From positions 1-7,010 of the forward strand of contig DAOTYI010000279.1 of the NCBI GenBank assembly GCA_034434895.1: a stretch of 7,010 bases of DNA, given 5' to 3'. Under the pieces are notes generated by a model. The model did not search any database, was not told the DNA's origin, and was given only the letters and a program-made list of their open reading frames with translations. The DNA is from DAOTXL01 sp034434895. Its GTDB lineage: Bacteria > Chloroflexota > Anaerolineae > JAAYZQ01. Below, one piece after another: positions 6,341 through 7,010 of the stretch. Within the stretch, counting starts at the first letter, position 1; every line of letters begins with the position of its first letter. Position numbers and translations under genes: made by a program.

Positions 6341-6468
6341 GCGATTGGAAATCGCACCGGGTAGCCGAAGGCAATGCCTTCGGCTACCCGGCCGTCCGCC
6401 TGCGCGGACGGAGGCGTCCACGCCGGTGGATGCCTGGCCGCAGGCCCCTGAGGTGCGACTCGAGTCGC
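6341..6468. repeat. Cluster of five adjacent hairpins upstream of recA
   Basis: Five stem-loops follow each other almost without gaps. Stem 1 is GCGATT/AATCGC (6341-6355, 3-base loop). Stem 2 is a perfect 17-bp stem with a single central base (6357-6373 with 6375-6391). Stem 3 is CCGTCCGC/GCGGACGG (6392-6411, 4-base loop). Stem 4 is GGCGTCCAC/GTGGATGCC (6413-6434, one G-T pair). Stem 5 is the perfect palindrome GCGACTCGAGTCGC (6455-6468). No coding frame of protein-like composition runs through it. It may be a composite of intergenic repeats, a structured RNA, or a protein-binding region. Its orientation cannot be inferred. Confidence 0.6.
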
Positions 6469-6532
6469 TTAACCTGACGCATATGCCCCTACCCCCTGGC
6501 CCTTTCCTTAAAGTTTGGCCTTTTTCAGAGCG

Positions 6533-6559
6533 AGGCGGGAAAATCTCCAAAACCCGCCT
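6533..6559. other. 7-bp stem-loop
   Basis: AGGCGGG (6533-6539) and CCCGCCT (6553-6559) are exact inverted copies around a 13-base A-rich loop. It stands between the hairpin cluster and the next, stronger hairpin, and belongs to the structured gene-free stretch 6290-6900. No function can be assigned. Confidence 0.3.
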
Positions 6560-6576
6560 GCGGCGAGGCCAAAAGA

Positions 6577-6599
6577 TTGCGGAGGCGAAGCCTCCGCAA
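6577..6599 (-). terminator. Strong GC-rich hairpin, terminator-like on the minus strand
   Basis: TTGCGGAGGC (6577-6586) pairs perfectly with GCCTCCGCAA (6590-6599) around a 3-base loop. On the minus strand the stem is followed by TCTTTTGG, a short T-rich tract, so it could terminate leftward transcription before the recA promoter. Flanking CCAAAAGATT and AATCTTCTTTTGG are themselves imperfect inverted copies, so the hairpin may instead be the core of a small repeat. Confidence 0.4.
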
Positions 6600-6645
6600 C
6601 GAAAAATAATCTTCTTTTGGGGGCCGCGGAAGCCGTCAGTTTATA

Positions 6646-6863
6646 GGACACGGATGACACCGATTTCACGGATGAACACAGATAATCGAACAGGATTTAG
6701 GGAGGACATGTTCACCACCAAGACAAGAAAGCGCCAAGATTTCATGGTCATTCTTCGTGTCTTGGTGCCTTTGTGGTCAGCCTGCCGGGTCAACGGCGTA
6801 CCTCCTGTGATCGAAGGCAAAATCGGTGTCCATCCGTCCCATCCCTGTTCATCCGTGTCCCAT
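6646..6863. repeat. Nested imperfect inverted repeat (CACGGATGAACAC and ACCAAGACA types)
   Basis: The outer arms are 6646-6683 (starting GGACACGGATGA) and 6822-6863 (reverse complement starting GATGGGACACGGATGAACA). They match over about 35 bases with several substitutions and small gaps. Inside lie inner arms, 6714-6739 (ACCACCAAGACA...) and 6752-6777 (reverse complement ACCACAAAGGCACCAAGACA...). Each arm is internally quasi-repetitive, built of words such as ACGGATGA and CCAAGA. I recall similar quasi-periodic intergenic repeats from several phyla including Chloroflexota. No transposase is associated, and no coding function is supported. Confidence 0.6.
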
Positions 6864-6939
6864 CAGGGGTCAACCCGGTATGAACCATCCCCAAGAGTGT
6901 ACCAGCAAGTCCGTCACGATGACCCGTGAGTGATAGCGA

Positions 6940-6968
6940 TTCGCAGGATACGGAGAATAGAGTATAGT
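6940..6968 (+). promoter_or_regulatory. Possible rightward promoter at the window edge
   Basis: TTCGCA (6940-6945) is separated by 17 bases from TATAGT (6963-6968). This gives four of six -35 matches and five of six -10 matches. A start near 6975 would leave only a few bases before the ATG at 6981. It is a chance-level prediction unless a gene is confirmed to the right. Confidence 0.25.
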
Positions 6969-6980
6969 GTGAAGGCACCA

Positions 6981-7010
6981 ATGGCTCCTGCAACCATCAA
7001 TATGACATTT
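6981..7010 (+). CDS. Possible first codons of a rightward gene (3' end outside window)
   Basis: An ATG at 6981 opens a frame of ten codons (MAPATINMTF) to the window edge. AAGG lies five bases upstream and a promoter-like pair sits at 6940-6968. Ten residues are too few to recognise a family, and the frame could be spurious. It is recorded only because the upstream signals are correctly spaced. Confidence 0.15.
   Translation, partial: MAPATINMTF

Noticed and set aside
6646..6863. CRISPR array
   Set aside because: The repeats are inverted, degenerate and irregularly spaced, with no constant spacer length and no cas genes.
6345..6929. 194-codon plus-strand frame upstream of recA
   Set aside because: It runs through the hairpin cluster and nested repeats. 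The product has low-complexity, repeat-derived composition and no recognisable motif.

Overview
This window most likely comes from a member of the Chloroflexota (Anaerolineae/Caldilineae-like). It is fairly GC-rich (roughly 60% by eye), carries a RicT/RNase Y/SpoVS gene set shared by Firmicutes and several deep-branching phyla, and has intergenic DNA full of palindromes and the imperfect CGCAGAG and CACGGATGAACAC repeat types that I associate with Chloroflexota genomes. The phylum is an inference. No rRNA, tRNA, CRISPR array, transposase or phage gene is visible.

Layout. Plus strand, left end: the 3' end of holB (DNA polymerase III delta' subunit, start outside the window), an imperfect inverted repeat, then ricT (PSP1-domain protein). 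Minus strand, running leftward from about 6270: the recA promoter, recA, a 793-bp gene-free gap rich in inverted repeats, recX, rny (RNase Y) and spoVS. ricT and spoVS converge with only 16 bp between their stop codons, and that gap is filled by an 18-bp perfect palindrome. Beyond recA (6100-7010) I see no complete gene. That stretch holds the recA promoter, a dense cluster of hairpins (6341-6468), two more hairpins, a nested imperfect inverted repeat (6646-6863), and possibly the promoter and first codons of a rightward gene at the right edge.

How the genes fit together. Two known conserved neighbourhoods meet here. holB-ricT matches the Bacillus subtilis holB-yaaT order. recA-(recX)-rny-spoVS matches B. 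subtilis recA-rny-ymdB-spoVS, without ymdB and with recX inserted. In B. subtilis RicT belongs to the RicA-RicF-RicT complex, which works with RNase Y in mRNA maturation, so the meeting point places an RNase and its known partner about 0.5 kb apart. RecA and its modulator RecX form the DNA repair part.

The coding content is ordinary core genome. The more interesting signals are regulatory or structural: a terminator-like hairpin sitting on the recX start, a dyad overlapping the recA -35 box, and the intergenic hairpin and repeat clusters. I did not find a convincing new defence or mobile system.
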